NCBI RefSeq assembly: GCF_008807375.1 | Contig: NZ_CP043311.1 | Coordinates: 5,312,001 to 5,376,000, forward strand | Length of the DNA: 64,000 nt | Direction: 5' to 3' | Source: Pseudomonas lalkuanensis | GTDB lineage: Bacteria; Pseudomonadota; Gammaproteobacteria; Pseudomonadales; Pseudomonadaceae | Shown here: piece after piece, positions 9,791 through 18,879 of the stretch | Numbering within the stretch: position 1 is the stretch's first letter | Layout of the letters: the number at the start of each line of letters is the position of its first letter | Translations under genes and position numbers: made by a program | Notes under the pieces: generated by a model | Told to the model about the DNA's origin: nothing | Database searches by the model: none | Seen by the model: only the letters and a program-made list of their open reading frames with translations

Positions 9791-10192
9791 ATGAACATCG
9801 GCCAAGCCGCGAAGAAGAGCGGGCTGACCTCCAAGATGATCCGCTACTACGAAGGCATCGGTCTGCTGCCGGAAGCGGGACGCAGCGACAGTGGCTACCG
9901 CCAGTACAGCAGCCAGGATCTGCACACCCTGGCCTTCATCAAGCGCTCGCGGGATCTGGGATTTTCACTGGAGGAAGTGGGCCGGCTGCTGGAGCTCTGG
10001 CAGGACCGCCAGCGCGCCAGCGCCGACGTCAAAGCCCTGGCCCGCGACCATATCGAGGCGCTGAACCGCAAGATCGGCGAACTGGCCGGCCTGCGCGACA
10101 CCCTGCAGGAACTGGTGGATCACTGCCAGGGCGATCACCGCCCGGACTGCCCGATCCTCAAGGACTTGGAGTCAGGCGGCTGCTGCCACTGA
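9791..10192 (+). CDS. cueR: Copper-responsive MerR-family activator CueR
   Basis: A 133-residue regulator with an N-terminal winged helix (MNIGQAAKKSGLTSKMIRYYE), a dimerisation coiled coil and a metal loop. The two Cys ligands at residues 112 and 120 (HCQGDHRPDCPI) have the positions and spacing of the E. coli CueR Cu(I) site. There is also a CCH tail. It should activate the two 19-bp-spacer promoters near 6710 and 7205. Its last 35 bp overlap the convergent 3' end of the next gene. Confidence 0.93.
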   Translation: MNIGQAAKKSGLTSKMIRYYEGIGLLPEAGRSDSGYRQYSSQDLHTLAFIKRSRDLGFSLEEVGRLLELWQDRQRASADVKALARDHIEALNRKIGELAGLRDTLQELVDHCQGDHRPDCPILKDLESGGCCH

Positions 10193-11060
10193 AGACACGA
10201 TCGATCACCGACTTGGGCAGCACCGTGATCGCCAGGCCGGCGAACACCACCACACACGCGAGCCAACCGCTCGTGCTGAGCTCTTCGCCCAGCAGCAGCC
10301 AACCGGCCAGCAGGCCGGATACCGGCACCGCGAGGGCGAAGGGCGTCACCAGGCTGGCCGGGTAGCGATGCAACAGGAAACTCCACAAGCCGTAACCGAC
10401 GGTGGTGGCGAGGAAGGCGACGTTGAGCAGCGCGCCAATCCCGCTCCAGCTGGGATGGGTCAGGGCCGTGACCATGGCCTCCGGCCCCTCCAGCAGGTAG
10501 GAAAGCGCCAGCAGCGGTAACGGCGGGATCAGGCTGACCCAGCAGATCAAGCGCAACATGTCCGTCGCTCCGGCGCGCTTGGTGGCGATATTGGAGAACG
10601 CCCAGGCCAGCGCTGCGGCGATCACCATCATGAACGCCACCAGGCTATTCCCCATCGGCCGTTCGAGCCCGATCAGCACCAGGCCGGACGCCGCCAGCAC
10701 CAGCCCCACCAGGCTCCGGCGGCTGGGTCGCTCGCCGAGGAACAGGGCGGCCAGCAGGATGGTGAAGAACACCTGGCTCTGCAGCACCAGCGACGACAGG
10801 CCCGCCGGCATCCCCATGTGCATGCCCACGAACAGGATGCCGAACTTGATCACCCCGAGCAGCACGCCGATCTGCACGATGCGCCAGAACGGCGCCGGCA
10901 TCGGCCCACGCAGGAACAGCAGCGGCAGTGCCGCCAGGGCGAAGCGCAGGGCGCAGAACAGCAGCGGCGGGAAGTCCTCAAGGCCGACCTTGATGAACAC
11001 GAAGTTGACGCCCCAGATCAGGGTGACCAGCAGGGCCAGGAGAATGTGCGGGAGAGACAT
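10158..11060 (-). CDS. DMT-superfamily (EamA) transporter
   Basis: A 300-residue inner-membrane protein with ten predicted helices forming two EamA repeats. It starts MSLPHILLALLVTLIWGVNFVFIKVGLEDFPPLL, the usual opening of this family (TLIWGVNFVFIK). A longer in-frame extension reaches 11339 but has no transporter character, so the ATG at 11060 is chosen. These exporters move amino acids or metabolites; the substrate is not deducible. Its 3' end overlaps the convergent cueR end by 35 bp. Confidence 0.88.
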   Translation of the reverse strand: MSLPHILLALLVTLIWGVNFVFIKVGLEDFPPLLFCALRFALAALPLLFLRGPMPAPFWRIVQIGVLLGVIKFGILFVGMHMGMPAGLSSLVLQSQVFFTILLAALFLGERPSRRSLVGLVLAASGLVLIGLERPMGNSLVAFMMVIAAALAWAFSNIATKRAGATDMLRLICWVSLIPPLPLLALSYLLEGPEAMVTALTHPSWSGIGALLNVAFLATTVGYGLWSFLLHRYPASLVTPFALAVPVSGLLAGWLLLGEELSTSGWLACVVVFAGLAITVLPKSVIDRVFSGSSRLTPSP

Positions 11061-11260
11061 GGCGAGGGCTCCGGGAATTGAGGCACACGCTAGCAGCCGG
11101 ACGCTGAAATGTATGGATACAGATTCCGGGGAAAACTGTGGTGGGCTGTATGGGGTCGTTCGGCACCATGCAGCCCCATCCACCCTGACCCCCGCTCCTC
11201 TCCCGCAGGCGGGCGAGGGGTGACTCGCGCCAGCGACTGCGTGCACTCCTGCCGCGACCC

Positions 11261-11285
11261 GTGGGGGCGAATTCATTCGCGAATG
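11261..11285. repeat. Half copy of the REP-like repeat
   Basis: GTGGGGGCGAATTCATTCGC followed by GAATG is one arm plus the turn of the family palindrome; the second arm is lost. It lies between the DMT transporter promoter region and the bacterioferritin terminator. Confidence 0.6.
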
Positions 11286-11308
11286 GCGTCGGAACGATGC
11301 CCCAAAGG

Positions 11309-11332
11309 AAAGGGCCGCAAGCGCGGCCCTTT
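11309..11332 (-). terminator. Rho-independent terminator of bfr
   Basis: Arms AAAGGGCCGC and GCGGCCCTTT form a 10-bp GC-rich stem with an AAGC loop, 17 bp downstream of the bacterioferritin stop codon. A-rich sequence on the plus strand gives a modest U-tract for the leftward transcript. Confidence 0.75.
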
Positions 11333-11349
11333 CTTTCAACCTGAATCCG

Positions 11350-11814
11350 TCAGGCCTGCGACTGCAGGTAGTTCTCCAGGCCGATGCGGTCGATCAGGCC
11401 AAGCTGCTGTTCCAGCCAGTAGGCGTGATCTTCTTCGGTGTCCTTGAGCTGGGCGGCGAGGATGTCGCGGCTCATGTAGTCCTTGTGCTTCTCGCACAGG
11501 GTGATGCCCTTGCTCAGCGCGGCGCGTACTTCATATTCCAGCTTGAGGTCGGCGCGCAGCATGTCCGGTACGGTCTGGCCGGGATGGATGGCCCGCGGGC
11601 GCATGTCCGGGGTGGCTTCGAGGAAGAGGATGCGCTGCAGCAACGCATCGGCGTGCTGGGTTTCTTCTTCCATTTCGTGGTTGATGCGCTCGAAGAGCTT
11701 GTTGAAGCCCCAATCCTGGTACATCCGCGAATGCAGGAAGTACTGGTCACGGGCCGCCAGCTCGCCGCGCAACAGGTCCTTTAGGTACTCCACCACTTCG
11801 GCTTGACCTTGCAT
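11350..11814 (-). CDS. bfr: Bacterioferritin/ferritin, FtnA (BfrA) type
   Basis: A 154-residue four-helix iron-storage protein that oxidises Fe(II) and stores it in a 24-mer cage. It starts [36 protein letters not shown] and carries the di-iron ligands E18, E51 and H54 within [14 protein letters not shown], plus the later EEDH. In heme-binding BfrB the heme Met lies two residues before the HAD motif; here that position is Thr (EEETQHAD), as in P. aeruginosa FtnA. It is therefore probably a non-heme ferritin. The start at 11814 is preceded by GGAG; a longer start at 11838 is less likely. Confidence 0.88.
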   Translation of the reverse strand: MQGQAEVVEYLKDLLRGELAARDQYFLHSRMYQDWGFNKLFERINHEMEEETQHADALLQRILFLEATPDMRPRAIHPGQTVPDMLRADLKLEYEVRAALSKGITLCEKHKDYMSRDILAAQLKDTEEDHAYWLEQQLGLIDRIGLENYLQSQA

Positions 11815-11880
11815 CTGTCCGTCTCCTGAAAAAACCAATGGGCAAGGATCGTGCGCCGCCCCGGACAGGTCAAGTGCGGC

Positions 11881-12774
11881 TCAGTCGCGCATCCACGGCG
11901 GCGTCGGTTCTTCGCGTCCTTCCGGTTCGTCCTGCCCGGCCAGCACGGCCTGGCGACGGGCTTCATCGGCCAGGGCCGCCTTGATCTCGCGCATCACCGC
12001 GTCCAGATCGGCGGCGTCCTCCGGTTCGGCGAACTGCCCGGTGAGCGGGGTCTCCGGGGTCAGTTTGCCTTCCTCGTAGAGCGCCCACATCTCCTTGGCG
12101 TACCGGGTGTACAGCAACTCGGGGGCGAACTGCCCGAAATAGGCGGCCATGTTGCCGACATCACGCTCCAGCATGCGGAACGCGTGGTTGTTGCCAGCGG
12201 CGTCCACCGCCTGGGGCAGGTCGATGATCACCGGGCCGTAGGGATCGAGCAGCACGTTGAACTCGGACAGGTCGCCATGCACCAGGCCCGCGCAGAGCAT
12301 CTTCACGATCTCGCCAATCATGAAGGCATGGAATTCGCGGGCGTCCTCGGGGGTCAGGTCGACATCGTTCAGGCGCGGGGCGGCATCGCCCTCGCCATCG
12401 CTGACCAGTTCCATCAGCAGCACGCCGTCGAGGAAGTCGTAGGGCTTGGGCACCCGGACACCCGCATTGGCCAGGCGGAACAGCGCCGACACCTCGGCGT
12501 TCTGCCAGGACTCCTCGCGCTCGCGGCGGCCGTACTTCGAGCCCTTGGCCATGGCGCGGGCGTCGCGGCTGTTGCGGACCTTGCGGCCCTCCTGGTACTC
12601 GGCGGCCTGGCGGAATCCGCGCTTGTTGGCCTCCTTGTAGACCTTGGCGCAACGCAGCTCGCTGCCGCAACGCACGACATAAACGGAGGCTTCCTTGCCG
12701 CTCATCAGCGGGCGCAGGACTTCATCGATCAGGCCATCTTCCAGCAATGGCTCGAGGCGCTTCGGGGTCTTCAT
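11881..12774 (-). CDS. RIO1-family serine protein kinase
   Basis: A 297-residue atypical kinase. The nucleotide-binding region is SGKEASVYVVRCG, with the ATP-anchoring Lys in CAKVYKE. The catalytic loop is LVHGDLSEFNVLL with the catalytic Asp, and IIDLPQAVD supplies the metal-binding Asp. These are the defining RIO motifs. The C-terminal 40 residues are acidic and probably flexible. Bacterial RIO kinases are poorly characterised and the substrate is unknown. It stands alone, 66 bp upstream of bfr on the same strand. Confidence 0.9.
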   Translation of the reverse strand: MKTPKRLEPLLEDGLIDEVLRPLMSGKEASVYVVRCGSELRCAKVYKEANKRGFRQAAEYQEGRKVRNSRDARAMAKGSKYGRREREESWQNAEVSALFRLANAGVRVPKPYDFLDGVLLMELVSDGEGDAAPRLNDVDLTPEDAREFHAFMIGEIVKMLCAGLVHGDLSEFNVLLDPYGPVIIDLPQAVDAAGNNHAFRMLERDVGNMAAYFGQFAPELLYTRYAKEMWALYEEGKLTPETPLTGQFAEPEDAADLDAVMREIKAALADEARRQAVLAGQDEPEGREEPTPPWMRD

Positions 12775-12846
12775 GCAGGTGCTGCGGGTGCCTTCAAGGG
12801 AGAGGAGAGAATGGGCCGACGTTATACGGCATGCGGGCAGCGGCGG

Positions 12847-13740
12847 CTATCCACGTCGTGAAAGGCCGCGACGAAGGGCCTCTATGGCATAGCGCACCTT
12901 GGCCGGCAGGGCGTCGCGGCGCGGGGTAACGATATACAGCCCCACCGGCGTCGGCTGCCACTCGGGCAACAGCGCCAGCAAGCGGCCGCTGGCCAGTTCC
13001 TCGCGTATTTCAGGTTCCGGCTGCAACGACAGGCCAAGCCCGGCCAGGGTGAAGCTGCGCACCGCGAGGATGTTGTTGCAACCCACCCGCGGCTCCAGGC
13101 GCAGCCGTTGCTGCTCGCCGCGGGGGCCGGTGAAGGTCAGTTGATGCTGCTGGCGCTCGCCGTTGAGGCTGATCCAGTCCAGATCCAGCAATTGTTCGGG
13201 ACGCTGGATCGCGCCGCTGCGGGCCAGGTAGGCCGGTGCGCAGCAGAGCACCGCTGGCCAGTCGGCGAGGTGACGGGCCACCAGGCTGGAATCCTCCTGA
13301 CGGCCGACACGAATGGCGAGGTCGATACGCTGTTCCACCAGGTCGATCTGCTCATCATGGAAGAACAGCTGCAGGCTCAATCCCGGATGGGCCTCCAGCA
13401 GCGGCGCCAGGGCCTCGGTCAGCATGCCGTTGGAAAAACCCACGGGCGCGGCGATGCGCAACTCGCCCACCGGCGCGTCGCGCAGCTCCGCCAGCCGCTG
13501 CTCGGCCTGCTGCGCCAGTTCCAGCACCTGCGCGCAGCTCTTGTAGAACACCGCACCGGCCTCGGTCAGGGTCAGCTTGCGGGTAGTGCGGTGCAGCAGG
13601 CTGACCTGGGTTTCCTCCTCCAGCTTGCGGATCTGCTGGCTGACCGCCGAAGCCGTCATGCCGAGCACTTCCGCCGCGGCCACCATGCTGCCGCGCTCCA
13701 CCACCGTGGCGAATACCGCCATGCGCTTGAGCTGCTCCAT
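12847..13740 (-). CDS. LysR-family transcriptional regulator
   Basis: A 297-residue regulator with an N-terminal winged helix (MEQLKRMAVFATVVERGSMVAAAEVLGMTASAVSQQIRKLEEE) and a periplasmic-binding-like effector domain from about residue 90. The ATG at 13740 has GTGGAG 7 bases upstream; a start at 13779 would add 13 unrelated residues. It is divergent from the NAD(P)-binding protein at 13842, with only about 100 bp between, so that gene is its most likely target. The effector is unknown. Confidence 0.9.
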   Translation of the reverse strand: MEQLKRMAVFATVVERGSMVAAAEVLGMTASAVSQQIRKLEEETQVSLLHRTTRKLTLTEAGAVFYKSCAQVLELAQQAEQRLAELRDAPVGELRIAAPVGFSNGMLTEALAPLLEAHPGLSLQLFFHDEQIDLVEQRIDLAIRVGRQEDSSLVARHLADWPAVLCCAPAYLARSGAIQRPEQLLDLDWISLNGERQQHQLTFTGPRGEQQRLRLEPRVGCNNILAVRSFTLAGLGLSLQPEPEIREELASGRLLALLPEWQPTPVGLYIVTPRRDALPAKVRYAIEALRRGLSRRG

Positions 13741-13841
13741 TCGTAAGCTCCACTTAATTGTGAAAGCACCTTTCGGCACTTTTTCCGCCGATTATCCAGC
13801 AGCGATTATGCGTCACCTCGCAACCTGCCATGGAGACGCAC

Positions 13842-14483
13842 ATGAAAATCGCCCTGATCGGCGCCACCGGATTCGTCGGTTCCGCTGTCCTCAGCGAAGC
13901 CCTGCAACGCGGCCACCAGGTGACCGCCATCGTCCGCCACCCGGAAAAACTCCCCCAGCACACCAGCCTCGCCGCCGTCAAAGGCGATGCCTACGACGCC
14001 GCCGCCATCGCCAAGGCCGTCGCCGGGCATGACGCAGTGGTCCACGCCTTCAACCCGGGCTGGGGCGAAGCGCGGATTCGCGAATTGTTCATCGAAGGCA
14101 CCCGCGCCATCTTCGCCGGGGTCAAGCAGGCCGGCATCAAGCGCCTGCTGGTGGTCGGCGGTGCGGGCAGCCTGTACGTCGCGCCGAACCTGCAACTGAT
14201 CGACACGCCGGACTTCCCCGCCGAATACAAGGAAGGCGCGGAAGGCGCGCGCCAGGCACTCAACCTGATCCGCGAGGAACAGGGCCTGGACTGGACCTTC
14301 ATCTCCCCGCCGGCCCTGCTGGAGCCGGGCGAGCGCAGCGGCCGCTTCCGCATCGGCGGCGACCAGTTGCTGATGAGCGGCGAACACCCGGCGCGCATCA
14401 GCGTGGCCGACCTTGCCGTGGCCATCGTCGACGAGCTCGAACAGCCCCGGCACATCGGCCAACGCTTCACTGTCGGTTACTGA
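13842..14483 (+). CDS. NAD(P)-binding Rossmann-fold protein (atypical SDR, NmrA/YwnB-like)
   Basis: A 213-residue protein beginning [21 protein letters not shown], with the glycine motif GATGFVG of NAD(P)-binding atypical short-chain reductases. A second feature is [18 protein letters not shown] text ([15 protein letters not shown]) in the middle, where the active-site Tyr of classical SDRs is missing. An ATG at 13830 precedes it, but GGAG at 13832-13835 places the start at 13842. It is followed 11 bp later by a DUF2218 gene, so the pair probably form an operon under the divergent LysR. Substrate unknown. Confidence 0.85.
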   Translation: MKIALIGATGFVGSAVLSEALQRGHQVTAIVRHPEKLPQHTSLAAVKGDAYDAAAIAKAVAGHDAVVHAFNPGWGEARIRELFIEGTRAIFAGVKQAGIKRLLVVGGAGSLYVAPNLQLIDTPDFPAEYKEGAEGARQALNLIREEQGLDWTFISPPALLEPGERSGRFRIGGDQLLMSGEHPARISVADLAVAIVDELEQPRHIGQRFTVGY

Positions 14484-14494
14484 GGAGCACGCCC

Positions 14495-14776
14495 ATGTCC
14501 CTGACCGCATCCGCCCATGTCGCCACTGCCAACCCGGCGCGCTACATCACCCGCCTGTGCAAGCACTTCGCCCACCGCGTGCCGGTGAACTACGACGAAC
14601 ATCAGGGCCGCATCGAGTTCGACCTGGGCCTCGGCCTGCTCCGCGCCGAAGGTGACGGCCTGACCCTGGCCGTGGAAAGCCAGGGCACCGAGGGTCTGGA
14701 ACGCCTGAAGGACATCGTCGGCAGCCACTTCGTGCGGGTGGCCTGGCAGGAAGAGCTGACGCTGGAGTGGCGATAA
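14495..14776 (+). CDS. DUF2218 domain protein
   Basis: A 93-residue protein recognisable as DUF2218 by the pattern ARYITRLCKHFAHRVPV, then a GRIEFDLGLGLLRAEGDGLTLAVES stretch and a C-terminal FVRVAWQEELTLEW. No signal peptide or membrane segment. The family has no established function and often lies next to iron-siderophore or redox genes. Here it follows the NAD(P)-binding gene by 11 bp, suggesting co-transcription. Confidence 0.8.
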   Translation: MSLTASAHVATANPARYITRLCKHFAHRVPVNYDEHQGRIEFDLGLGLLRAEGDGLTLAVESQGTEGLERLKDIVGSHFVRVAWQEELTLEWR

Positions 14777-14780
14777 ACCT

Positions 14781-14875
14781 GTGGGGGCGAATTCATTCGC
14801 TATGCAGGCCGCAGGGCTGCCCTGGAATCTATCGGGGCAGCTCCGCTGCCCATAGCGATTGAAATCGCCCCCACA
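14781..14875. repeat. REP-like element with internal hairpin
   Basis: Outer arms GTGGGGGCGAATTCATTCGC and GCGATTGAAATCGCCCCCAC enclose about 55 bases with a second inverted repeat around GGGCTGCC...GGGGCAGCTCCGCTGCCC. It lies between the convergent DUF2218 and AraC genes and could terminate both. Confidence 0.7.
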
Positions 14876-14887
14876 AACGCACGATCC

Positions 14888-15682
14888 CTACCCCGCCCGG
14901 AACAACTCACCCGGCGTCACGCCGAACAGCCCCTTGAATGCGGCGATGAAGGCCGACGGTGATTCATAGCCGCTGGCCAGCGCCACCTCGGTGACGCTGG
15001 CGCCGCCCTCCAGGGGCTGCAGGGCGGCCAGCAGGCGCAGGCGTTGCCGCCACTGGCGAAAGCTCAGCCCCGTCTCGCGCTGGAAGGCGCGGGTCAGGGT
15101 CTTTTCCGAGGTGTTCAGCCGCGCCGCCCACTCCCACAGGCTGTGACCGAGGTCAGGCTGCGCCACCAACTCGCTGCACAACCGCAGCAGGCGCGGCTCG
15201 GCGGGCATCGGCAGGGAGAATCCCGCTTCCGGCAAGGCTCGCAGCTGGTCCAGCAGCACGGCTGCCAGCCGCGCCTCGGCGCTTTCGCCTTCGGGATACT
15301 CCACCGGCAGCTCGCAGAAGGCCTTGATCAGCTCCCGCGCCAGCGGCGTCACCTCCAGCACCCGGCAACGCTCAGGCGCCCAGGCGCTGGCATCGCGGCG
15401 CACGTAGAGACTGCGCATCTCGGCGTTCATCGACGTCACCACCTCATGCTCCAGCCCGGCCGGCACCCACACCGCCCAATGCGGTGGCGCGTAGTAGCTG
15501 CCCTCGGCGGTGTGCACACCGAGCACGCCACTGATGGCGTAGGAAAGCTGCACCCAGTCGTGGGTGTGACGGGCCGTCCAGGAACCGGCGCGCAGGCTTT
15601 CCGCACGGGCATAGAGGGGGCGGGGCAACCGCTCGAGCCGGGGAATCTGGCGTTGGAGGTCGATTTGTCCGTTTGGCGACAT
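14888..15682 (-). CDS. AraC-family regulator with N-terminal cupin
   Basis: A 264-residue regulator. The N-terminal half is a cupin sensor (WTARHTHDWVQLSYAISGVLGVHT, with the HTH metal-like residues, then WVPAGLEHEV). The C-terminal half has two helix-turn-helix motifs ending in the family signature (VTEVALASGYESPSAFIAAFKGLFGVTPGEL). It is divergent from the symporter-like gene at 15764, with about 80 bp between starts, and may control it. The effector is unknown. Confidence 0.88.
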   Translation of the reverse strand: MSPNGQIDLQRQIPRLERLPRPLYARAESLRAGSWTARHTHDWVQLSYAISGVLGVHTAEGSYYAPPHWAVWVPAGLEHEVVTSMNAEMRSLYVRRDASAWAPERCRVLEVTPLARELIKAFCELPVEYPEGESAEARLAAVLLDQLRALPEAGFSLPMPAEPRLLRLCSELVAQPDLGHSLWEWAARLNTSEKTLTRAFQRETGLSFRQWRQRLRLLAALQPLEGGASVTEVALASGYESPSAFIAAFKGLFGVTPGELFRAG

Positions 15683-15763
15683 ATGTTGATCTCATGTCGT
15701 TAGACGGTCGAATTCTGCGCCCGTTAGTCTCCGGCCTCAAGTTCGCGTGAAACCGGAGTCCCC

Positions 15764-16768
15764 ATGTCAGCACTCACCCCCCTGAAACGCCTGTTCACCG
15801 ACTGGTTCCTCGGCGGCATGCTGCTGGCAGTGACCCTGGCCTGGCTGTTCCCCGATGTCGGCAAACACGGCGGCACCCTGCATGCCGGCAGCCTGATCAA
15901 CGCCGGGGTGTTCCTGGTGTTCTTCCTCCACGGCATCAACCTGTCCACCGAGCAGATCCGCAAGGGCCTGGGCAACTGGCGCCTGCACGTGATGGTGCAA
16001 GTCTTCACCTTCGCCATCTTCCCGCTGTTCTGGCTGGCGGCGAACAAGCTGCTGGGCGGCCAGGTGCCACCGGCATTGATGCTGGGCTTCTTCTACCTCT
16101 GCGCCCTGCCCTCGACCATTTCCTCCTCCGTGGCGCTGACCGGCAGCGCCGGCGGCAACGTACCCGCGGCCATCCTCAACGCCAGCCTGTCGAGCCTGCT
16201 GGGGGTGTTCCTGACACCCTGGCTGATCAGTCTGGTGGCCGACGCCAACGGCGGTATCGACCTCGGCCAGACCCTGCTCGACCTCAGCCTGCTGCTGCTC
16301 CTGCCGCTGATGCTGGGCCAGGCGCTGCGCCCCTTGTGGGGCCGGTTCTTCGCCCGCTACAAGCGCTACACCGGGATCTTCGACAAGCTGGTGATCCTGT
16401 TGCTGGTGTTCGCCTCCTTCAGCGACTCGGTGGCGGGCGGCGTCTGGCAGCAGCAAGGACCGGAAACCCTGGTGGCGGCCTTCGCCGGCTGCGCCCTGCT
16501 GCTGGCCCTGATGCTCTGGCTGACCACCCGCTCCGCGCGGGGCCTGGGCTTCAACCATGAGGACGAGATCGCCGCAGTGTTCTGCGCCACCAAGAAGTCC
16601 CTGGCCGCCGGCGCACCGATGGCCGCGATCATCTTCGGCGCCAGCCCGGTGCTGGGCCTGATCCTGCTGCCGATCATGCTCTACCACCAGATGCAGCTGA
16701 TCGTCTGTGCGGTCATGGCCGAGCGTTATTCACTGCGCGGCCGGGCCCTGGCGGCCAGCGCCGCCTGA
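15764..16768 (+). CDS. Bile acid:sodium symporter family (SBF-like, YfeH type) membrane protein
   Basis: A 334-residue inner-membrane protein with about ten helices. It has the SBF-like family features FFLHGINLSTEQIRKGLGNW and the polar signature LCALPSTISSSVALTGSAGGN, and ends NHEDEIAAVFCATKKSLAAGAPMAAIIFG. Family members are proposed transporters of organic anions or, in some cases, resistance determinants. The true substrate here is unknown. It is likely regulated by the divergent AraC. Confidence 0.85.
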   Translation: MSALTPLKRLFTDWFLGGMLLAVTLAWLFPDVGKHGGTLHAGSLINAGVFLVFFLHGINLSTEQIRKGLGNWRLHVMVQVFTFAIFPLFWLAANKLLGGQVPPALMLGFFYLCALPSTISSSVALTGSAGGNVPAAILNASLSSLLGVFLTPWLISLVADANGGIDLGQTLLDLSLLLLLPLMLGQALRPLWGRFFARYKRYTGIFDKLVILLLVFASFSDSVAGGVWQQQGPETLVAAFAGCALLLALMLWLTTRSARGLGFNHEDEIAAVFCATKKSLAAGAPMAAIIFGASPVLGLILLPIMLYHQMQLIVCAVMAERYSLRGRALAASAA

Positions 16769-16995
16769 TCCCCCTTCCCTCGCTCCCGCGGCGGTGGGGG
16801 CCCACTTCCGGGTGGCAATCCCCACTTGCTCCGCCACCTGACGCCATCTCCCAGGCGCCTGCCCCATCGCAGAGCGCCTCTGCATTTCTGGCACAGCCGT
16901 TGCTCCGCAGCGGGTGCAACTGTGCAACCCCCAGTTGCAGGCCAGGACGGCTGCATGCGTCCGAACGCAATCGCGCAATAGGGAGGTCCTTTCGA

Positions 16996-17295
16996 ATGAC
17001 TGAACCCGGACTGCCTTACGACCCCGAGCTGCTTCCCGAGGCCGCCCTCAAGGGGCGGGTGGTGCCCACGACCGACCACAACGAGACGCCCCGGATCGAG
17101 TACGTGGCAGGGCAGTGGGTGGTGCTCAAGCGTCGCCGCGATGTGCCGACGGAACGGCGCCGCTTGCACGCCATGCGCCGGCATATCGACACCTTGCTGG
17201 AACAGGGCTGGAGCATCACCGGCCGCGACCCGGTCCGCCTGGAACGCCGCCATCAGGTCAAGGTCGTCCGAGGCGGCGTGCTGGTGGACGGTTGA
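16996..17295 (+). CDS. Hypothetical small basic protein
   Basis: A 99-residue protein (MTEPGLPYDPELLPEAALKG...), rich in Arg in its second half (RRRDVPTERRRLHAMRRHI). No signal peptide or membrane segment, and no family that I recognise. A strong GGGAGGT lies 8 bases before the ATG, which supports both translation and this start. It sits alone between the symporter-like gene and the convergent thiolase gene. The 227 bp before it hold no recognisable feature. Confidence 0.65.
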   Translation: MTEPGLPYDPELLPEAALKGRVVPTTDHNETPRIEYVAGQWVVLKRRRDVPTERRRLHAMRRHIDTLLEQGWSITGRDPVRLERRHQVKVVRGGVLVDG

Positions 17296-17343
17296 GGCCT
17301 CGCCATCCGCAGGAAGCAGGCCCGGCAAGGGCTTCTGCGGGGC

Positions 17344-17379
17344 AAAAAAAAGGGCGGCCCCGACATTTCGGGCCGCCCT
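17344..17379 (-). terminator. Rho-independent terminator of the thiolase gene
   Basis: Arms AGGGCGGCCC (17351-17360) and GGGCCGCCCT (17370-17379) form a perfect 10-bp stem. For the leftward transcript it is followed by a U-tract (eight A bases at 17344-17351 on the plus strand). It lies 58 bp downstream of the thiolase stop. Confidence 0.85.
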
Positions 17380-17437
17380 AAATCACGGAGTTGCTTACAT
17401 CACGTGGCGGCGATGACTTGCCGCCACGGGTATTGGA

Positions 17438-18715
17438 TTACTTTTCGAGGATCGCGGTCACACCCTGGCCACCTGCGGCGCAAATCGAGATGAGCCCGCG
17501 CCCCTCACCCGCCACCGAAAGCAGCTTGGCCAGGTTGGCGACGATGCGCCCGCCAGTGGCGGCGAAGGGATGCCCGGCGGCCAGGGAACTGCCCTTGACG
17601 TTCAGCTTGCCGTGGTCGATGGAGCCCAGCGGCGTGTCCAGGCCGAGGCGGGTCTTGCAGTACTCGGCATCTTCCCAGGCCTTGAGGGTGCAGAGCACCT
17701 GGGCGGCGAAGGCTTCGTGGATCTCGTAGAAGTCGAAATCCTGCAGGGTCAGGCCATTGCGCGCGAGCAGGCGCGGCACCGCATAGGCCGGCGCCATCAG
17801 CAGCCCCTCCTTGCCGCCGACGAAATCCACCGCCGCCGCTTCGCCATCCTTGAAATAGGCGAGGATCGGCAGCCCGCGCGCCTTGGCCCATTCCTCGCTG
17901 GCCAGAAGCACCACCGAGGCGCCATCGGTGAGCGGCGTGGAGTTGGCCGCCGTCAGGGTGCCGCGCGGGCCGCGCTCGAACACCGGTTTCAGGCCCGCCA
18001 GCTTTGCGGGATCGATGTCCGGGCGCAGGTTCTGGTCGCGGTTCAGGCCACGGAAGGGGCTCATCAGGTCGTTCTGCCAGCCCTCGGCATAGGCTGCCGC
18101 CAGCTTCTGGTGACTGGCGACGGCAAGCTGGTCCTGCTCATCGCGGGGGATGGCCCAGGTCTGCGCCATCAGCTCGCAGTGCTCGCCCATGGACAGCCCG
18201 GTGCGCGGCTCGCCGTTACGCGGAATGTGCGGCGCCAGATGGCGCGGGCGCACCCTCAGCAGGGTCTTGATCTTGTCGCCGGTGGTCTTGCCGCGATTGG
18301 CCTCCAGCAGGATCTTGCGCAGCTCCTCGTGCACGCCGATGGGTGCGTCGGAGGTAGTGTCCACGCCGCCGGCGATTCCGCACTCGATCTGCCCCAGGGC
18401 GATCTTGTTGGCCACCAGGATCGCCGCTTCCAGGCCGGTGCCGCAGGCCTGCTGGATGTCGTAGGCCGGGGTTTCCGGCGCCAGGCGCGAGCCCAGCACG
18501 CACTCACGGGCCAGGTTGAAGTCGCGGGAGTGCTTGAGCACCGCGCCCGCCGCGAACTCCCCTACGCGCACGCCATGGAGGTTGAAGCGTTCCACCAGGC
18601 CTTCGAGGGCGCTGGTCAGCATGTCCTGGTTGCTCGCCGTGGCGTAGACGGTATTGGAGCGGGCGAAGGGGATGCGGTTGCCGCCGACAATGGCGACCCG
18701 GCGAAGCTGGGCCAT
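17438..18715 (-). CDS. Acetyl-CoA/acyl-CoA C-acyltransferase (thiolase)
   Basis: A 425-residue thiolase that either cleaves 3-ketoacyl-CoA or condenses acyl-CoAs. The nucleophilic Cys is C91 (IQQACGTGLEAAI), the active-site His lies in HEAFAAQ, and the second Cys is in ISICAAGGQGV. NVKGSSLAAGHPFAATGGR is the CoA-binding C-terminal block. The ATG at 18715 (MAQLRRVAIVGGNRIPF) has AAGGAG upstream; a much longer in-frame extension is not thiolase-like. It is divergent from a FabG-type reductase and near a MaoC hydratase, giving a set for beta-hydroxy/ketoacyl chemistry. The FadI-like subclass is likely but not proven. Confidence 0.92.
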   Translation of the reverse strand: MAQLRRVAIVGGNRIPFARSNTVYATASNQDMLTSALEGLVERFNLHGVRVGEFAAGAVLKHSRDFNLARECVLGSRLAPETPAYDIQQACGTGLEAAILVANKIALGQIECGIAGGVDTTSDAPIGVHEELRKILLEANRGKTTGDKIKTLLRVRPRHLAPHIPRNGEPRTGLSMGEHCELMAQTWAIPRDEQDQLAVASHQKLAAAYAEGWQNDLMSPFRGLNRDQNLRPDIDPAKLAGLKPVFERGPRGTLTAANSTPLTDGASVVLLASEEWAKARGLPILAYFKDGEAAAVDFVGGKEGLLMAPAYAVPRLLARNGLTLQDFDFYEIHEAFAAQVLCTLKAWEDAEYCKTRLGLDTPLGSIDHGKLNVKGSSLAAGHPFAATGGRIVANLAKLLSVAGEGRGLISICAAGGQGVTAILEK

Positions 18716-18879
18716 GGGGACTCCTTGCGATGAGGGTTTGCAGGTTGCAGTGTCGGCTACAAGACTAGACGCCTGGATTGGCCGCCTTGCCGGCTGGCAG
18801 GTCAGCGCGGTCAATTGCGCGCAACCTGCGTCTGCGTAGAGTGGGCCCACTTTCGATTGACCAGCAGGAGCGCTACCCC

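Noticed and set aside
7096..9834. A 912-codon minus-strand ORF
   Set aside because: It is antisense to copA with its complete P-type ATPase motifs, and its composition is the Gln/His/Gly bias of a shadow frame.
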